This document shows, in pieces, positions 35,485 to 44,105 of a stretch of 64,000 nt of DNA (within the stretch, counting starts at the first letter, position 1; each line of letters opens with the position of its first letter). The DNA is taken from assembly GCF_000297395.2 (NCBI RefSeq), contig NZ_HF570108.1, positions 4,037,822 through 4,101,821 on the forward strand, in the 5' to 3' direction. Below the pieces are notes generated by a model. The model had not been told where the DNA came from, searched no databases, and saw only the letters and a list, made by a program, of their open reading frames with translations. Origin of the DNA: Micromonospora lupini str. Lupac 08. Its GTDB lineage: Bacteria; Actinomycetota; Actinomycetes; Mycobacteriales; Micromonosporaceae. Both the position numbers and the translations under genes were made by a program.

Positions 35485-36441
35485 TCAGCTCGACGGTTGG
35501 GTCGCCCGACGCGTAGCCAGGATGGCAAGCGTTTCCCGACGTACGTCGTCGGCCTCGTGAACCAGGCGGCGGTGGGCGAAGCGGACCACCAGGATCCCCA
35601 CGGTCGCCAGTAGGGCGTCCCGGCGCAGGTCGATCTCCCGCTGGCGTGGGTCGCCGTGTGTGGTGGCCCCGTCCAGTTCAATGTTGACCCGTTCCCGCTC
35701 GGCGAACATGTCGAGGTACACGGTGCGCCGCCCGAGGCGCATCGGTACCTGCCGAAGGAACGCCGGCATGGCCGGGCCGGTGAAGACGTGCTCGTGCCCC
35801 CACATCTCCAACGGGCTGCGGCATCCGTCGGCGAGCCTCGTCAGCAGTGTCCGGAACGTTGCCCTGCCGATCAGCTTCGGCGCACTGTCCAGTGTCTCCG
35901 CCAGCCGTTCGGGTGTGGTCAGCCAGTCGTTGACCGCCCGGATCACCGGTGCCCGCCGCTCGACGGACGGCAACATCGGCCAGGAGTCGACGAGCGCCTG
36001 GTCGAGCCGGGTGACCGTCAGACCCCTGCGGACGACGACGTGGGGCGGTTCGATGCGCAGGTGCCGGTGTCGATGCACGACCAGTCCGGGTCGGGTGCGG
36101 AGGCTGGCGCCCACCGGTGTACTCAGGTGCACCGGTTCACCAGCCGCCTGCGGGCGCAGCCCCCAGGCGCTGAGGGCGCTCAGATGACTGAGAGCCCCGC
36201 GGCCGTCGGCCCAGGCGAGAGCGGCACGCTGGCCCAGAGCAGGGCCGAGCCGGCTGAGGACGGGGGCACCCGACCGGCTGTCCAGCAGGTGCGCCGCCAC
36301 GAACACCTGAGGCAGTACTCGCACCAGGTCGCCATTGACGCAAGCCTGCCGAAGCGTCCAGGCGGGCACCACCTGTCGGGCAGCCCCGAAGGTCACCAGC
36401 CCACCGTTAAGCTCCACCAACTCCCGAAGCACGACGTTCAC
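35485..36441 (-). CDS. AbiEi-like winged helix plus DUF559 protein, copy 2
   Basis: 318 residues from GTG 36441. Paralogue of 20563-21513 along its entire length: LVTFGAARQVVPAWTLRQAC, LPQVFVAAHLLD, SWPMLPSVERRAPVIRAVND, CRSPLEMWGHEHVFTGPAMP, and the DUF559 end IYLD/VYLDMFAERERVNIELDG and DLRRDALLATVGILVVRF. As with copy 1, no toxin partner is adjacent. Two copies 14 kb apart flank most of the accessory genes. Confidence 0.75.
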   Translation of the reverse strand: MNVVLRELVELNGGLVTFGAARQVVPAWTLRQACVNGDLVRVLPQVFVAAHLLDSRSGAPVLSRLGPALGQRAALAWADGRGALSHLSALSAWGLRPQAAGEPVHLSTPVGASLRTRPGLVVHRHRHLRIEPPHVVVRRGLTVTRLDQALVDSWPMLPSVERRAPVIRAVNDWLTTPERLAETLDSAPKLIGRATFRTLLTRLADGCRSPLEMWGHEHVFTGPAMPAFLRQVPMRLGRRTVYLDMFAERERVNIELDGATTHGDPRQREIDLRRDALLATVGILVVRFAHRRLVHEADDVRRETLAILATRRATQPSS

Positions 36442-36495
36442 GCAAGTAACCGTGAGTGCAGGCCAGGAGCCCTCGCAACCACGCCACGCGCCCTC

Positions 36496-36520
36496 TGTGG
36501 ACAGCCACCGACCTGTGGAT
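36496..36520. promoter_or_regulatory. DnaA-box-like pair upstream of DUF559 gene copy 2
   Basis: TGTGGACAG at 36496-36504 and TGTGGAT at 36514-36520, starts 18 bp apart, begin 55 bp before the GTG, mirroring the arrangement before copy 1. Conservation of sequence, spacing and distance suggests a shared operator. Confidence 0.5.
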
Positions 36521-36557
36521 CGCGCCCCGCGAGCACACGATTTCTGCTACCGCACGG

Positions 36558-36616
36558 ATCGGTGGCAGCTCAGCAGGGCGGGGCTCGGCGTGTCGAGTTG
36601 CTCAGCTGCCACCGAT
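36558..36616 (-). terminator. Hairpin after the 183-residue membrane protein gene
   Basis: Perfect 13-bp arms at 36558-36570 and 36604-36616, extendable past one mismatch, lie downstream of the minus-strand gene ending at 36654. No T-tract, as usual for high-GC terminators. Confidence 0.55.
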
Positions 36617-36653
36617 TTTGGGACAGCGGCCATCCGAATCGCGCCCACGCCGC

Positions 36654-37205
36654 TCAGTTCCGCGCCGTCGGGATCCGTCCCTCGGCCGGTCGCCGAAACT
36701 GCTCGACGGTGCCGCCACGCACGCCGAGCCCACTGCGCGCGGCCTGGTAGAAGCCGTCGCGGGCCTCGTCGGCCTGCCGGACCATGCCATCGAGGTCGAC
36801 CGGTGGATCCGGCAGACTCCGCGCCGCCTGCTCCAGGTTCCGTACCGCACGCCGCCAGGTGGAGGCCGCCCGTACCGTGGCGGCGTCGCCGAGCAGCAGG
36901 ACCGCCTCCCAGGTGAGGGTATGACGGACGTCCGCGTCGGCCAGCCGGGCCATCCCGTCCTCGCGGTCAAGCGCGGGGGTACGGGAGCCGGGTCGGTGGC
37001 GGCTCAGCATGCCCAGCGAGACCAGATGGATTTCCTTCACCGCACGGGTGAAATCGGCGTACGCGTCCAGCCGCCGCTCGTCCCAGCGGACCGTCTGGCT
37101 ACGTCGCCACCGGCCACGCTCGGTCACCGTGGTGGCGGCCATCGTGCCGATGGTGCCGACCAGCACGCCGAGCAGGGCGGGTAGCTGCGTCAGAACGTTC
37201 TCCAT
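36654..37205 (-). CDS. Membrane-anchored hypothetical protein
   Basis: 183 residues. One N-terminal hydrophobic segment (LPALLGVLVGTIGTMAATTV) followed by a basic stop-transfer RGRWRRSQ and a helical cytoplasmic part (WDERRLDAYADFTRAVKEIH, EAVLLLGDAATVRAAS). This architecture is common in actinobacterial hypothetical proteins. Function unknown. Confidence 0.7.
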   Translation of the reverse strand: MENVLTQLPALLGVLVGTIGTMAATTVTERGRWRRSQTVRWDERRLDAYADFTRAVKEIHLVSLGMLSRHRPGSRTPALDREDGMARLADADVRHTLTWEAVLLLGDAATVRAASTWRRAVRNLEQAARSLPDPPVDLDGMVRQADEARDGFYQAARSGLGVRGGTVEQFRRPAEGRIPTARN

Positions 37206-37306
37206 GTGCTGAGCCTGTCATCCCGCCAGCGTGTTGGTCTCGCCGTACTCGCCGCAGGTCAGGCGGAGGGTCGCCCCCGGTCTGTGTGTCGACCGTCCCG
37301 ACGCGG

Positions 37307-38755
37307 TCAGGGACGGATCCGTTTTCGCGTACCGTTGATCAGCAGTTCGACGAGTTTCGCGAGCCCGGCGGCGCCGTACCTGTCGTGCGCCTGCCGGACG
37401 GTCTTCAGCAGAGGCGCCGCGCGGTCGAGGATCACGCCTTCCCGGGCGAGCACGAAGTAGAGCGCCAGCATGGCCGAGCGCGCGTTGCCGTCGTCGAACG
37501 GGTGGAAGAACGCCACGTCGAGGTAGACCCGCGCGGCTCGGGAGGGCAGGGGCAGGGCGTCCTCGGTCGCTTCCCGTAGACACGCCTCGAACCGGGTGGG
37601 GAGGTCGGCGTGCCAGTAGTAGCGTTCACGGCCGCCCTTGGCCCAGGCCGGGCCGTTGCGGAACGCCGGCGCCGGCACACCGAGCAGCATGCCCTGCCAC
37701 TGCGAGAGCATCGCGAACGTGAGCGGTCCGCCCGCTGCCGCCGCCCGTCCGGCCTGCTCGACAGCGGCGGTCAACTGCGGGCCGTCCGTTGGGCGGTCGG
37801 CTGCGTGGCGGGCGATGGCGTCCTCGCCGGTACGGACGGGACCGGCAACGGGTTCGGACGCGGTTGCCCAGTCGACTCGGACACGAACGGCCTGCCACGT
37901 CTCCAGGTCATCGGGGCGCCTGCCCTCGGGCCTGCGCTGGTGTCGGGTCCGCGCCTGTCGGGTGGGTGTTCGGGACGACGGCCAACCCTGCGGCCAGGTG
38001 TCGGGCCACTCGTCGGTGGCGTGGACGAACGAGGGCGGCGGGTCGACCAGGGACTCGCCGACGAGCTGCCGCGCGAGGCGCTCCGCGACGTCGACGACCT
38101 CGGCGGCGGACGGCTGCGTCCAACTCCGGAATCGTCCGCCGATCGCGTCGTCGATCAGGGTCGAGTGTCGGTCCTCGGGCACGTCGGCAGCGACGAGAAA
38201 CCAGGAGAGAACCTGTTCGCAGTGGCCGTACCAGCCGCTGTCGCTGCTCGTGCGGTCCACGGTCAGGTTGACGAGTTGCGCGACCGCGACCTCCCAGGCC
38301 GCGACGAGGTCGTGGGGCGACTTGTCGGAGTCGGGTAGCGGCAGGAAACGATCGAATCGCTCGGCCAGGTCCTCCAGCCACCCTCGCCACTGCAGCAGTG
38401 AGTCGGCGACGAGGGCCAGGGTCTCCTCGGGTGAGCTGATCGAGTCCGAGGCGCAGCACCAGCCGTCGCCCGGGCCACCGTCGTAGTCGCCCTCGCCCTG
38501 GGACCAGCACCAGCCGTTGGCCCAGCGTCCGTAGTGGTCGACGAGGGCGTGGCTCACCGTCTCCCGCCACCGATCCGCTTCGGTGCGGCCGACGAGCCGG
38601 GATCCCTCCCATCGGCACGGTGGCGGCACCGGAGGCGCGAGGGACCGCACCACCTCAAGCGCCTCGGTGGGATCGAAGGGGTGTCGTGCGGGGTCGACCT
38701 CCGGCCAGGTGAGTGAGCGTGGAAAGATCCGGTGCCACGATTCGTCAGCCGTCAT
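37307..38755 (-). CDS. Fic-domain protein with altered motif
   Basis: 482 residues from ATG 38755. The C-terminal 170 residues form a Fic fold with the motif HPFDDGNARSAM at about 418-429: His, Asp and the first Arg of the AMP-transfer motif are kept, but Gly is Ala and the last Arg is Met, so activity may be weak or different. Upstream GPLTFAMLSQWQGMLLG resembles the pre-motif helix. The N-terminal 300 residues are unrecognised and Trp-rich. It diverges from the Roco gene across 194 bp. Confidence 0.8.
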   Translation of the reverse strand: MTADESWHRIFPRSLTWPEVDPARHPFDPTEALEVVRSLAPPVPPPCRWEGSRLVGRTEADRWRETVSHALVDHYGRWANGWCWSQGEGDYDGGPGDGWCCASDSISSPEETLALVADSLLQWRGWLEDLAERFDRFLPLPDSDKSPHDLVAAWEVAVAQLVNLTVDRTSSDSGWYGHCEQVLSWFLVAADVPEDRHSTLIDDAIGGRFRSWTQPSAAEVVDVAERLARQLVGESLVDPPPSFVHATDEWPDTWPQGWPSSRTPTRQARTRHQRRPEGRRPDDLETWQAVRVRVDWATASEPVAGPVRTGEDAIARHAADRPTDGPQLTAAVEQAGRAAAAGGPLTFAMLSQWQGMLLGVPAPAFRNGPAWAKGGRERYYWHADLPTRFEACLREATEDALPLPSRAARVYLDVAFFHPFDDGNARSAMLALYFVLAREGVILDRAAPLLKTVRQAHDRYGAAGLAKLVELLINGTRKRIRP

Positions 38756-38949
38756 CGGCAGCCATCCTGCCATTGGGCGGCGCGTCGCCAACCGGGTGTA
38801 CGACAGAACGCCTCTGCGCTGTCGGCCGGACGAGGAGCCACCGTCCGCCTGCTGTTGGCCGAAAACGTCACCTGATTGACGGACGTCGTCGTCACACCGA
38901 GCGTCCATAGTGGTGGGCGATCGGCGATGTCACACAGAACGGACAATCG

Positions 38950-41658
38950 ATGAGCGCAGTGGCGAATCTGGGTCGGATGGGCATCTCGTCTCTTCCGGCC
39001 GACCTGCTGGCGCGGACCGACCTCGAGGTGCTGTCCCTGTACGGCAACGACATCGACGCGCTGCCGCCCGAGATCGGCGCTCTCGACCGCCTGGAGAAGC
39101 TTGACCTCGCCGGGAACATGTTGACCACCCTGCCGCCCGAGATCGGGGACCTGAAGCAGCTTCGCGAGCTGGACCTCGGCGCGAACCAGCTCTCCGTCCT
39201 CCCCGACGAGCTGGGCGCGTTACCCGAGCTTCAGTTGCTGGATCTGCGGAGCAATCAGCTCACCAGTCTCCCGACGACCCTCGCGCCACTGCTGATGCGA
39301 GGTCAGTTGACGATCCGGCTCGACGACAACCCGCTCAACCACGCCCTGGCCGAGACGCTGCGCCGGGGGGACGCCGCGCTTGGCGCGTACCTGCAGAGCC
39401 TGGAGGACGGGGTTCCGCAGTTCGAGGCCAAGGTCCTGCTGGTGGGCGAGGGCAACGTCGGCAAGACGTCCCTGGTGGGGGCGCTCAACGACGAGCAGTT
39501 CGTGCCGGGACGGCCGACGACGCACGGCATCCAGATCCGGGAGTTGACGCTGCCGCATCCGTACCTGGACGAGACGTTGACCCTGCGGACGTGGGACTTC
39601 GGTGGCCAGGAGATCTACCGGGTGACGCACCAGTTCTTCTTCAGTCGGCGGGCCATCTACCTGCTGGTCTGGCACCCGCGGGAGGGGCAGGAGCAGGGCG
39701 AGGTGGAGGGTTGGCTGCGCCGCATCCGACTCCGGGTGGGTACGGCGGCGTCGGTGATGATCGTGGCCACCCACGCCGACGAACGACGGCCGGAGCTGGA
39801 CTTCCCGCGCCTGCGGGAGGTCTTCCCGGACATGCTCGCGGGGCAGTACGCGGTGGACAGCGAGACGAACAACGGCGTCTGGGCGCTACGTGACGCCATC
39901 GCCGCCGAGGCGGCCCGGCTGCCGCAGATGGGCCAGTTGGCCAGCCGCCGGTGGGCGAGCGCCCGGGACGCGATCCTGGCCCAGGCCGGCGCCCAGCCGC
40001 AGATGTCCTTCGAGGACTTCTCCGCGATCTGCCGGCGTCATCGGGTACGCGACGACGAGATCGGCCACCTGGCCGAGTTGCTCCACGACCTGGGCCAGAT
40101 CATCTACTACGGCGACGACGACGGCCTGCGCGACATCGTGATCCTCAATCCCGAGTGGCTCACGAAGGCGATCAGCCACGTCATGGAGGACCGCGGGGTT
40201 CGGGCCGACGACGGGATCCTCGACCACCACGAGTTGCGGCGCATCTGGCGACGGCGCGACGACGGCCTGTCGTACAACCCGGTCCACCATCCGTTCTTCC
40301 TCCGGTTGATGGAGAAGTTCGACGTCTCGTACCGGCTGAGCGACGGCGACCGGAGCCTGATCGCCCAGTTGGTTCCGTTCGAACGCCCCGCGTTGCCGTG
40401 GGAGGCGTCGCATCCGGTCGCGGACGGTCGCCGGGTGCTGCGGCTGACCTGCGAACTCGACGAGAGCGCTCCGCCGGGCCTGGTCGCCTGGCTCACCGTG
40501 CGGCACCACGACGCGTCGACGGGTCGGCACTGGCGGCGGGGCGTCTTCCTGCGCCACCCGATCGACGCGTACCAGTCCGAGGCGTTGGTGGAGTTGGAGG
40601 CGGACCACAAGTTGGCCATCGAGGTCCGCGCCCCGTCGCCGGACCTCTTCTTCAACGTGCTCCGGGACAGTCTGGAGCGTCTTCTCACGACGCGCTGGCC
40701 GGGTCTGCCCTTCAAACTGTTCGTGCCCTGTCCGAGTCGCGGCGCCGGTGGCGTGGCGTGCGCCGGCCGTTTTCCGCTCGACGGGCTGATCAAGTTTCGG
40801 GAGCGTTCGATGCGGCCGCCTCCGGTCCACACCGTCGGCCTGTTCGACCCCGAGCTGACTTCCTGGCCGTCGAACCGGCAGGAGGTGATGCTGCCCTGCC
40901 TGACCTGCCAGCGGGACCACGATGTCGCCGGCCTGCTGACCGGGTTCGTGGTGCCACAGCCCTTCGGTGTCGAGCTGAACCGGCTGGAACGGCGGTTGAG
41001 CACCCTCAGCCAGGAGGTCGGTCTGATCGGGGACCACATGGCGGAGACGGCCTCGTTCGCCGCGGACACGGCCCACCACCTGCGCCGGCTGGTGCAGGCC
41101 GTCGGTACCGAGGTGACCGACTGCCCACGGCTGTTCACGGTCGCCACGATCCCGCCCGTCGGTTGGCGCCGTTTCTGGTTCGGGCAGCGCTCCATTCGGA
41201 TCACGCTGTGGTGCGAGCAGCCCGGGGAGTGGCACACCTGGGACGGGGCCAGCTACGTACTGACCCAGCCGCGAGCGTGGCTGCGCACGGCCGCCCCGTA
41301 CCTGAACCTGGTGTTCAAGACCCTGCGCCTCGTGTATCCGGTCGCCGCCTCGGTCGCCAGCTATGTCACGCCGGATCTGGACAAGGCGCAGCGGGAACTC
41401 GACCTGATGAAGAGCCTGGTCGACGCGTTGCCCACGTCGCTCGCCGAGGACGCGCTGACGCCGCCCGAGTCACGGCACACCCTGTCCGTGGCGGAGGGCG
41501 CGGCCCTGCGCTCGTTCAAGGTGCTGCTCATGCAACTGGACGCCACGCGAGCCTTCGGCGGCCTCGGTCGGGTGCTCACGCCCACCGGAGAGTTCCTGTG
41601 GGTGTGCCCGAGCCACCGACGACTGCACGACCCGGGGCTGCCGGTGCTGCCCGCCTGA
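38950..41658 (+). CDS. Roco-family GTPase (LRR-Roc-COR)
   Basis: 902 residues. Leucine-rich repeats occupy 24-130 (LEVLSLYGNDIDALPPEIG and similar). The Roc GTPase follows with all key motifs: P-loop GEGNVGKTS 166-174, DFGGQE 216-221 and THAD 274-277. A COR-like region comes next (WLTKAISHVMEDRG, HHPFFLRLMEKFDVSY), and a C-terminal 300 residues including a CxxC pair (LPCLTCQRDH) and helical end. Roco proteins are dimeric GTPase switches related to LRRK2; in bacteria they are often accessory or defence-associated. Role here unknown. Confidence 0.88.
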   Translation: MSAVANLGRMGISSLPADLLARTDLEVLSLYGNDIDALPPEIGALDRLEKLDLAGNMLTTLPPEIGDLKQLRELDLGANQLSVLPDELGALPELQLLDLRSNQLTSLPTTLAPLLMRGQLTIRLDDNPLNHALAETLRRGDAALGAYLQSLEDGVPQFEAKVLLVGEGNVGKTSLVGALNDEQFVPGRPTTHGIQIRELTLPHPYLDETLTLRTWDFGGQEIYRVTHQFFFSRRAIYLLVWHPREGQEQGEVEGWLRRIRLRVGTAASVMIVATHADERRPELDFPRLREVFPDMLAGQYAVDSETNNGVWALRDAIAAEAARLPQMGQLASRRWASARDAILAQAGAQPQMSFEDFSAICRRHRVRDDEIGHLAELLHDLGQIIYYGDDDGLRDIVILNPEWLTKAISHVMEDRGVRADDGILDHHELRRIWRRRDDGLSYNPVHHPFFLRLMEKFDVSYRLSDGDRSLIAQLVPFERPALPWEASHPVADGRRVLRLTCELDESAPPGLVAWLTVRHHDASTGRHWRRGVFLRHPIDAYQSEALVELEADHKLAIEVRAPSPDLFFNVLRDSLERLLTTRWPGLPFKLFVPCPSRGAGGVACAGRFPLDGLIKFRERSMRPPPVHTVGLFDPELTSWPSNRQEVMLPCLTCQRDHDVAGLLTGFVVPQPFGVELNRLERRLSTLSQEVGLIGDHMAETASFAADTAHHLRRLVQAVGTEVTDCPRLFTVATIPPVGWRRFWFGQRSIRITLWCEQPGEWHTWDGASYVLTQPRAWLRTAAPYLNLVFKTLRLVYPVAASVASYVTPDLDKAQRELDLMKSLVDALPTSLAEDALTPPESRHTLSVAEGAALRSFKVLLMQLDATRAFGGLGRVLTPTGEFLWVCPSHRRLHDPGLPVLPA

Positions 41659-41675
41659 CCGTCCGGGTCAGGCGG
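41651..41675. terminator. Bidirectional hairpin between convergent genes
   Basis: Perfect 9-bp arms (41651-41659 and 41667-41675) with a 7-nt loop overlap the stop codons of both the Roco gene and the converging ABC transporter gene. Confidence 0.7.
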
Positions 41676-43461
41676 CCAGGGTGGCGTAGCGGCCGTTGCG
41701 GTCGAGCAGGCTGGCGTGGTCGCCGGACTCGACGATGCGGCCGTGGTCGAGCACCGCGATCTGGTCGGCGTCGCGGACGGTGGACAGGCGGTGGGCGATG
41801 GTGATCGTGGTCCGCCCCTGCGCGAGCACGTCGAACGCCCGCTGCACGGCGCGTTCGGTCTCCGTGTCCAGCGCGCTGGTGGCCTCGTCGAGGACCAGGA
41901 TGCGCGGGTCGCGCAGCAGCGTACGGGCGATGGCGAGCCGTTGCTTCTCGCCGCCGGAGAACCGGTGCCCCCGGGAGCCGACCATCGTGTCGTAGCCGTC
42001 GGGGAGGCCGGCGATGAGGTCGTGGATCTGGGCGGCGCGGGCGGCGGCCTCGATCTCGGCGTCGGTGGCGTCCGGCCGGGCGTAGCGCAGGTTCTCCCGG
42101 ACGGTGGTGTGCAGCAGGTACGTCTCCTGGCTGACCACGCCGACGATCGCGGCCAGGTCGGCCAGGCGCAGGTCGCGCAGGTCGACGCCGTCGATGGTGA
42201 TCCGGCCGGCGGTCGGGTCGTGCAGGCGGCTGACCAGGCCGGCGAGGGTGCTCTTGCCGGAGCCGGTCTCGCCGACGAGGGCGAGGCTGGTGCCGGCGGG
42301 CACGTCGAGGGTGATGCCGGCGAGGGCTGCGGTGTCGCTGCCGGGGTAGCCGAAGGTGACGTCGGACAGGCGCAGGTGCCCGCGGACCCGGGCGGGGTCG
42401 AGGCGGACCGGGTCGGCGGGGTCGGCCACGTCGATCGGCAGGTCGAGGTACTCGAAGATGCGGGCGAACAGGGCCAGCGAGGCGGTCAGTGACACGCCCA
42501 CGTTGAGCAGGCCCATCAGGGGCCGGAACAGGCCGCCCTGCAGGGCGGTGAAGGCGACAAGGGTGCCGATGCTCAGCGTGCCGGCGGTGCCGGGCAGGCC
42601 GGCGGCGAGGTAGATGACGGCCGGTACGGCGGCGAAGATGATGCTCATCGAGGCCATCCGCCAGCGGCCGGCCAGCTCGCTGCGCAGCTCCAGGTCGACG
42701 AGGCGGGCCGAGGAGGCGGCGAACCGCTCGATCAGGGCGGGGCCGGTGCCGAGGGTCTTGGCGAGCTGGACCCCGCTGATCGACAGCCCCTCCTCGACTG
42801 TGACGTTGAGGTCGGCGAGTTCGCGCTGGCGCTGGTCGGTGATCTCGCGGCGCATCCGGGCGACCCGGCGGGTCAGCCAGATGGCCGGCGGCAGCACCAC
42901 GACCGAGACGAGGGAGAGCTGCCAGGAGAGCGCGACCATGGCGACGGCTGTGGCGACGACAGTGGTGAGGTTGGCGGCGACGGCGGTGGCGGTGGAGGTG
43001 ACCACCGACTGCATGCCGCCGATGTCGTTGGTGATGCGGGACTGCACCTCGCCGGTGCGGGTGCGGGTGAAGAAGCCCAGCGACTGCCGCTGGAGGTGGC
43101 TGAACACGTCGGTGCGCAGCCGGTGCATGACCCGCTGCCCGACCTGCGTGGAGATCCAGGTCTGGACGACGCCGAGGGCGGCGGTCACGGCGGCCACCGC
43201 GACCATGCCGAGGACCAGCCAGACCAGCAGGGTCACGTCACCCTGCGGGAGGGCACTGTCGATGACGGTACGCAGCAGGAACGGGCTGGCCATCGCGACG
43301 ATCGAGGAGAGCACGATGATCGCGGTGACGATGATCAGCGCGGGTCGGTGCGGGGTGAACAGGCGGCCGATGCGACGCAGGGACACCTGGCGGGCCTGCG
43401 TCGTCTCTTCGGGGCTGACGGTGCGGTGGCCGCGGTCGCGGCGCGTGGGGGTGGGTTCCAA
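41668..43461 (-). CDS. ABC exporter half-transporter (fused membrane and ATPase domains)
   Basis: 597 residues from a TTG with GGAAGG 9 nt upstream. Six membrane segments (for example IIVTAIIVLSSIVAMASPFLL) precede an ATPase with Walker A GETGSGKST, signature FSGGEKQRLAIARTLL and Walker B ILVLDEATSALD. It is a homodimeric multidrug- or lipid-type exporter. The divergent MarR regulator 80 bp away probably represses it. Confidence 0.9.
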   Translation of the reverse strand: MEPTPTRRDRGHRTVSPEETTQARQVSLRRIGRLFTPHRPALIIVTAIIVLSSIVAMASPFLLRTVIDSALPQGDVTLLVWLVLGMVAVAAVTAALGVVQTWISTQVGQRVMHRLRTDVFSHLQRQSLGFFTRTRTGEVQSRITNDIGGMQSVVTSTATAVAANLTTVVATAVAMVALSWQLSLVSVVVLPPAIWLTRRVARMRREITDQRQRELADLNVTVEEGLSISGVQLAKTLGTGPALIERFAASSARLVDLELRSELAGRWRMASMSIIFAAVPAVIYLAAGLPGTAGTLSIGTLVAFTALQGGLFRPLMGLLNVGVSLTASLALFARIFEYLDLPIDVADPADPVRLDPARVRGHLRLSDVTFGYPGSDTAALAGITLDVPAGTSLALVGETGSGKSTLAGLVSRLHDPTAGRITIDGVDLRDLRLADLAAIVGVVSQETYLLHTTVRENLRYARPDATDAEIEAAARAAQIHDLIAGLPDGYDTMVGSRGHRFSGGEKQRLAIARTLLRDPRILVLDEATSALDTETERAVQRAFDVLAQGRTTITIAHRLSTVRDADQIAVLDHGRIVESGDHASLLDRNGRYATLAA

Positions 43462-43490
43462 GGGGCACTACCTTCCGTTCGGGATATGCT

Positions 43491-43533
43491 GAGGTTACCT
43501 CAACATGAGGTAGCAACGGTATCGGCTGCTACC
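43491..43533. promoter_or_regulatory. Candidate MarR operators between exporter and regulator
   Basis: GAGGTTACCTC at 43491-43501 is an 11-bp palindrome, and GGTAGCA 43509-43515 with TGCTACC 43527-43533 forms a spaced inverted repeat. Both lie in the shared 80-bp promoter region, where MarR proteins normally bind to control both genes. Confidence 0.55.
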
Positions 43534-43541
43534 GTATTCCG

Positions 43542-43973
43542 GTGACCGAGGACACCACCACCGACAGCGGCGACGAGAGCCTGGCCGAGACGTTCTGGGC
43601 GGTCGCGTCCCGTCTGCGCCGACAGACCCGGGATTCGTTGGCGCCCTGGGACGTCACCCCCAGCCAGTCCCGGGCGCTCGGCGTGCTCGGGCGCCATGGA
43701 GAGGTACGCCCCGGCACGCTCGCCGAGCACCTGCACATCGCGCCCCGCTCGGCCACCGAGGTCATCGACGATCTCCAGGCCCGAGGGCTCGTCGAGCGCC
43801 GACCCGACCCGGGCGACCGCCGGGCGACCCTTGTCGCGCTCACCGCCGAGGGCACCCGGATCAGCGCCGACATCCGGGCCGCCCGCCGCGCCGAGGCGGA
43901 CCGCTTCTTCGGCCACCTCGACGACGGCGACCGCGCCGAACTGGCCCGCATCCTGCGCACCCTGCGCGCCTGA
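43542..43973 (+). CDS. MarR-family transcriptional regulator
   Basis: 143 residues from GTG 43542. Winged helix visible: WDVTPSQSRALGVLGRHGEV, TLAEHLHIAPRSATEVIDDL and the wing VERRPDPGDRRATLVALT. Divergent from the ABC exporter, it likely represses the exporter until a ligand binds. Confidence 0.88.
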   Translation: MTEDTTTDSGDESLAETFWAVASRLRRQTRDSLAPWDVTPSQSRALGVLGRHGEVRPGTLAEHLHIAPRSATEVIDDLQARGLVERRPDPGDRRATLVALTAEGTRISADIRAARRAEADRFFGHLDDGDRAELARILRTLRA

Positions 43974-44105
43974 GACCAGCGGGTTTGCCCCCGCCGCGCT
44001 TGGGTAGCCAGCGGCCCCGTTCGTTAGCCGGACCCCGCCACCACCAGCCGGGGAGAGGTGACAGGAGGCGCTGATGTCTGCCCTGAACCACCACCGTCCC
44101 GGCTG

